Assembly (NCBI GenBank): GCA_019426215.1
Contig: CM033396.1
Span: forward strand, 34,152,503 to 34,216,502
Direction: 5' to 3'
Origin: Buddleja alternifolia
Taxonomy: Eukaryota; Streptophyta; Magnoliopsida; Lamiales; Scrophulariaceae
Length of the DNA stretch: 64,000 bases
A program made the position numbers and the translations under genes. The stretch's first letter is position 1. The number at the start of each line of letters is the position of its first letter. The notes beneath the pieces were generated by a model that searched no databases, was not told the DNA's origin, and worked only from the letters and a program-made list of their open reading frames with translations. Positions 61,374 to 64,000 of this stretch are shown piece after piece.

Positions 61374-62323
61374 TGATGTAAAGGTGTAGACAAAGCAAAT
61401 TTAAGACCAATTAAATTACGACAAGTGGAAAATATAATATTAATTATCAAGTTAAGTGTTTAATTTATATTTTGAGATTTATCAAATTTAATTCCAAAAT
61501 TAAATAATTGATTTAATTGATATTTTAATATATATTTTATTGACAAATCAAATCGCGCCACATGTCAAATTGAAGTGGTCTAGCCAATCAAATTATGTCT
61601 TGCAGTAGAAAAGTCAACGACCAATCACACTGCGCCAAATGGATATAATAGCCAATCAAATAGCTCCAAAATAATTGGTATTTATCTTTTTAATTAAATA
61701 AAGATATTAAAGAGATAATATCTATTAAATTTATCCTCATCAAATATTAGCCAATCAAATGGCTCAAAAGTAATTGATATTTATCTCTTAATAAATACAA
61801 AATTAAAGAGATAATTATCAAAAGTGTTTAAAGCATTTGTGACTTCTCCATCCTACACCTATAAATAGGGTCCATGGGAGCTCACAATAGACAGAAAAAA
61901 TTGGAGCTAGAGAAGACAAGAGAAGTTCCCAAAATTCTCTCTACAAGTTCTTCAAATTCAAGAAGGCGTTCAAGGCAAACTTCAAAGTGTTCTTGACGAA
62001 ATTCATCAAATTATATCGTTTAATCCGAGATTAAGGTGTTAAACCCTCGAATAAACGTTATAAAAATACAAATCAAGTTGAAAGAATATCAAAGCAACGA
62101 GCTGGCCTTGAAGCTTTCAACTTTCCCAAATCATTTACATCGTTTGATTCAAGAATAAGCTTTCAAGCCCTTGAATCGTGTTCGGAGTGAAGAATCAGGG
62201 GATTAGTCTTCGATAAGAGAATTATTCCACTAAAATTGTAATTTTCTTTAAATTGATTTATTTATTTGTCCATATTATCTTTTCTTGTTTATAAAATTTC
62301 AAACTCGAAAATTTGTGTGAACA
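61374..62323 (+). repeat. 5' LTR of a Ty3/gypsy retrotransposon
   Basis: The right border ends TGTGTGAACA just before the primer-binding site. The left border is less certain, at a TG near 61374-61377 (TGATGTAAAGGTGTAGACAA). The LTR contains a good TATA box, CACCTATAAATAGGG (TATAAATA at 61860-61867), so transcription should start near 61890. A CCAATCAAAT motif repeats four times (about 61583-61758) in the upstream part and may be an enhancer-like repeat. Confidence 0.7.
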
Positions 62324-62327
62324 AATT

Positions 62328-62346
62328 TGGCACGCCCAGTGGGACC
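62328..62346 (+). other. Primer-binding site of the gypsy element
   Basis: TGGCACGCCCAGTGGGACC begins four bases after the LTR end. It starts with the obligatory TGG complementary to a tRNA 3' CCA. I do not name the tRNA, since that needs a comparison I cannot run. Confidence 0.75.
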
Positions 62347-62405
62347 GAATCTACCCCTCATCTCTTCTTCCGACATCAAATTTCGAAGTCTAGCTTTGCA
62401 ACTCC

Positions 62406-64000
62406 ATGGCTCCAAAGAAGAATCAAGTTGCTTTGACCAAGAAAAATGATGCTAATGTTGTTGATGATCTCGCTGACCAATTTCCACTGGAGGCACGATC
62501 GGTGACAACAATCATTCTGAAGGTTCATGGCCAACATCTCCAAGGGAAATCAACCCCAAATTTTCTTCATTTGCTGAGCTTCCCGCAATGATGACTGGAG
62601 CTACCTCGGTGGGTGAACAAGCGGCTCAAATGGCTCAAGCCATTGCTAATATGCAGAAAGCTTTGGAAGACAAGGATCTCCAAATTGCTCAATTGATGAA
62701 CAAACTAGAAAACTCCAATTTAGGATAACCTAGTCATAATCGTGCATCTCCTCCAAGTCAAAATGCCAAGGAGACGCCGGTCAATGAACTGCCTCATCAA
62801 CATGAATCTGCGAAGAAGTTCAACAACTCCAACACCACTGTTGGCGCATTATCTGTTCAACAACTGCAAGATATGATTTCCAACACCATTAGGGCTCAAT
62901 ATGGTGTATCTTCCCACAATTCGATCATGTACTCAAAGCCGTATACGAAACGCATTGATGCTTTAAGGATGCCGATGGGATACCAACCACCAAAACTGCA
63001 ACAATTTGATGGTAAAGGAAACCCGAAACAACATATCGCGCACTTTATGGAGACATGCAATAATGCGGGGACTGATGGAGATCTACTTGTGAAGCAATTT
63101 GTACGATCTCTAAAAGGGAATGCTTTTGACTGGTACGTTGATTTGAAGCCCGAATCCATAGATAGTTGGGACCAAATGGAGAGGGAATTTTTTAATCATT
63201 TCTACAGTACTCACCAGACTGTGAGCATGATTGAACTCACGAATGCTAAGCAATGGAAGGATGAGCCCGTTGTTGACTACATCAATAGGTGGCGTGCGCT
63301 AAGTCTGAACTGCAAAGATAAACTCTCGGAGATATCTGCAGTGGAGATGTGTATCCAGGGGATGCACTGGGGGCTTCTCTACATTCTCTAAGGGATCAAG
63401 CCTCGCAACTTTGAGGAATTGGCCACACGTGCTCATGACATGGAACTAAGCATCGCCAATCATGGAGCAAATTTCCCATTAGAAGATCAACAAAAGGAAA
63501 AGAAAGACTTCAAGAAAGTTGAGAAATACGTTAAACCCTCTACCAAGGAGTCTATGGTTGTCAAGGCAACTCCTGTCAAAATTTCTGCAAATGACAAGAA
63601 GCACAATGAGAAAGCTGAAAATCAACGTGCTACATACGAGAGGCGCCGACTTTCCTTGAAAGAGATGCAAGAGAAGGAGTATCCTTTCCCAGACTCTCAT
63701 GTTTCTCACATCTTTGATGAACTATTGGCTGGAAAGTTGATTGAACTTCCAAAGCCGAAGCGCCCAGAGGAAGCTAGAAAGGTGAACGACCCCAAGTACT
63801 GTAAATATCACCGAGTTTTGAGTCACCCCATGAAAAGTGCTTTATGGTCAAAGACAAAATTATGGCACTGGCAAGAGATGGAAAAATAATCCTTGACAAT
63901 GAAGATGTTGCAGATGCAAATCACGCTAGCATTGATGTCGCTACAAGTGATTCGCAACACCAGGTTCCTTTCTTATCATCATCTGTGAAGGCACCACCAA
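62406..64000 (+). pseudogene. Degenerate Ty3/gypsy gag, runs off the window
   Basis: It starts MAPKKNQVALTKKND (62406). A frameshift near 62500 moves the reading to the frame with FSSFAELPAMMTGATSV and a coiled-coil segment (QAAQMAQAIANMQKALEDKD). A TAA stop lies at 62726. The capsid-like retrotransposon-gag domain (62873-63391) has PPKLQQFDGKGNPKQHIAHF, LVKQFVRSLKGNAFDWY and WDQMEREFFNHFY, then a TAA at 63389-63391. The frame continues (KPRNFEELATRAHDMELSI) to a Cys/His motif YCKYHRVLSHP, with a further frameshift near 63830. Gag forms the virus-like particle of such elements. With at least two stops and two frameshifts this copy is not functional. Protease and pol would lie beyond 64000. 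Confidence 0.85.

Noticed and set aside
61153..61410. 85-aa minus-strand frame with a poly-Gly run
   Set aside because: The Gly run is just the C17 homopolymer read on the other strand; the rest has no family similarity.
1..64000. A new multi-gene defence, biosynthetic or regulatory system
   Set aside because: Only two intact host genes are present, far apart, on opposite strands and in unrelated families. The remaining coding pieces are transposon proteins or a broken B3 gene, so nothing supports a linked system.

Overview
This is AT-rich nuclear DNA from a flowering plant, probably a eudicot. The evidence is a many-exon gene with plant-type introns, a HOOKLESS1-type acetyltransferase, REM-like B3 domains, and plant transposon families (copia, gypsy, hAT, CACTA, Helitron, Mutator-like and Harbinger-like MITEs, SINE). 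An asterid is my guess only. I see no prokaryotic, organellar or viral genome segment.

Layout. (1) 1635-19936, plus strand: an apparently intact 36-exon gene for a full-length ABC transporter of subfamily C, best matching ABCC13 (about 1455 aa). All exon phases join. One intron looks U12-type (AT-AC) and one is GC-AG. Its introns and leader are full of small TIR elements, including five copies of one 9-bp-TSD MITE family. (2) 20178-27645, minus strand: a decayed Ty1/copia element lying just behind the ABCC13 3' UTR. A Helitron (21620-24702) sits inside its reverse transcriptase, a solo LTR (22038-24183) sits inside the Helitron, and a Mutator-like element (25659-26801) sits elsewhere in its body. 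(3) 28-31.3 kb: MITEs and CACTA-type elements packed with TTGTCACTA-like subterminal repeats. (4) 32422-34318, minus strand: an intact three-exon HLS1-like N-acetyltransferase gene (404 aa). (5) 34.3-43 kb: intergenic DNA with microsatellites, a TIR element, a solo LTR, and a tRNA-derived SINE split by a hAT MITE. (6) 43.4-47.2 kb: a truncated relic of an autonomous Helitron with internally duplicated non-coding blocks. (7) 49.7-55.1 kb: a broken tandem-B3 (REM-like) gene, with an internally deleted hAT transposon (50805-53701, perfect 8-bp TSD) upstream of or within it. (8) 56.7-58.9 kb: a Harbinger-like TIR element inside what looks like an older hAT copy. (9) 60.4-60.8 kb: a third CACTA-family copy, inverted. 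(10) 61.37 kb to the end: the 5' LTR, primer-binding site and degenerate gag of a Ty3/gypsy element that runs off the window.

Only ABCC13 and the HLS1-like gene look like intact host genes. They are on opposite strands about 12.5 kb apart and there is no sign that they work together. I did not find a clearly new multi-gene system. The most unusual signals are the AT-AC intron, the dated nesting of transposons, the MITE family concentrated in one gene, and GC-rich, gene-like cores shared by several Mutator-type elements in otherwise AT-rich DNA.
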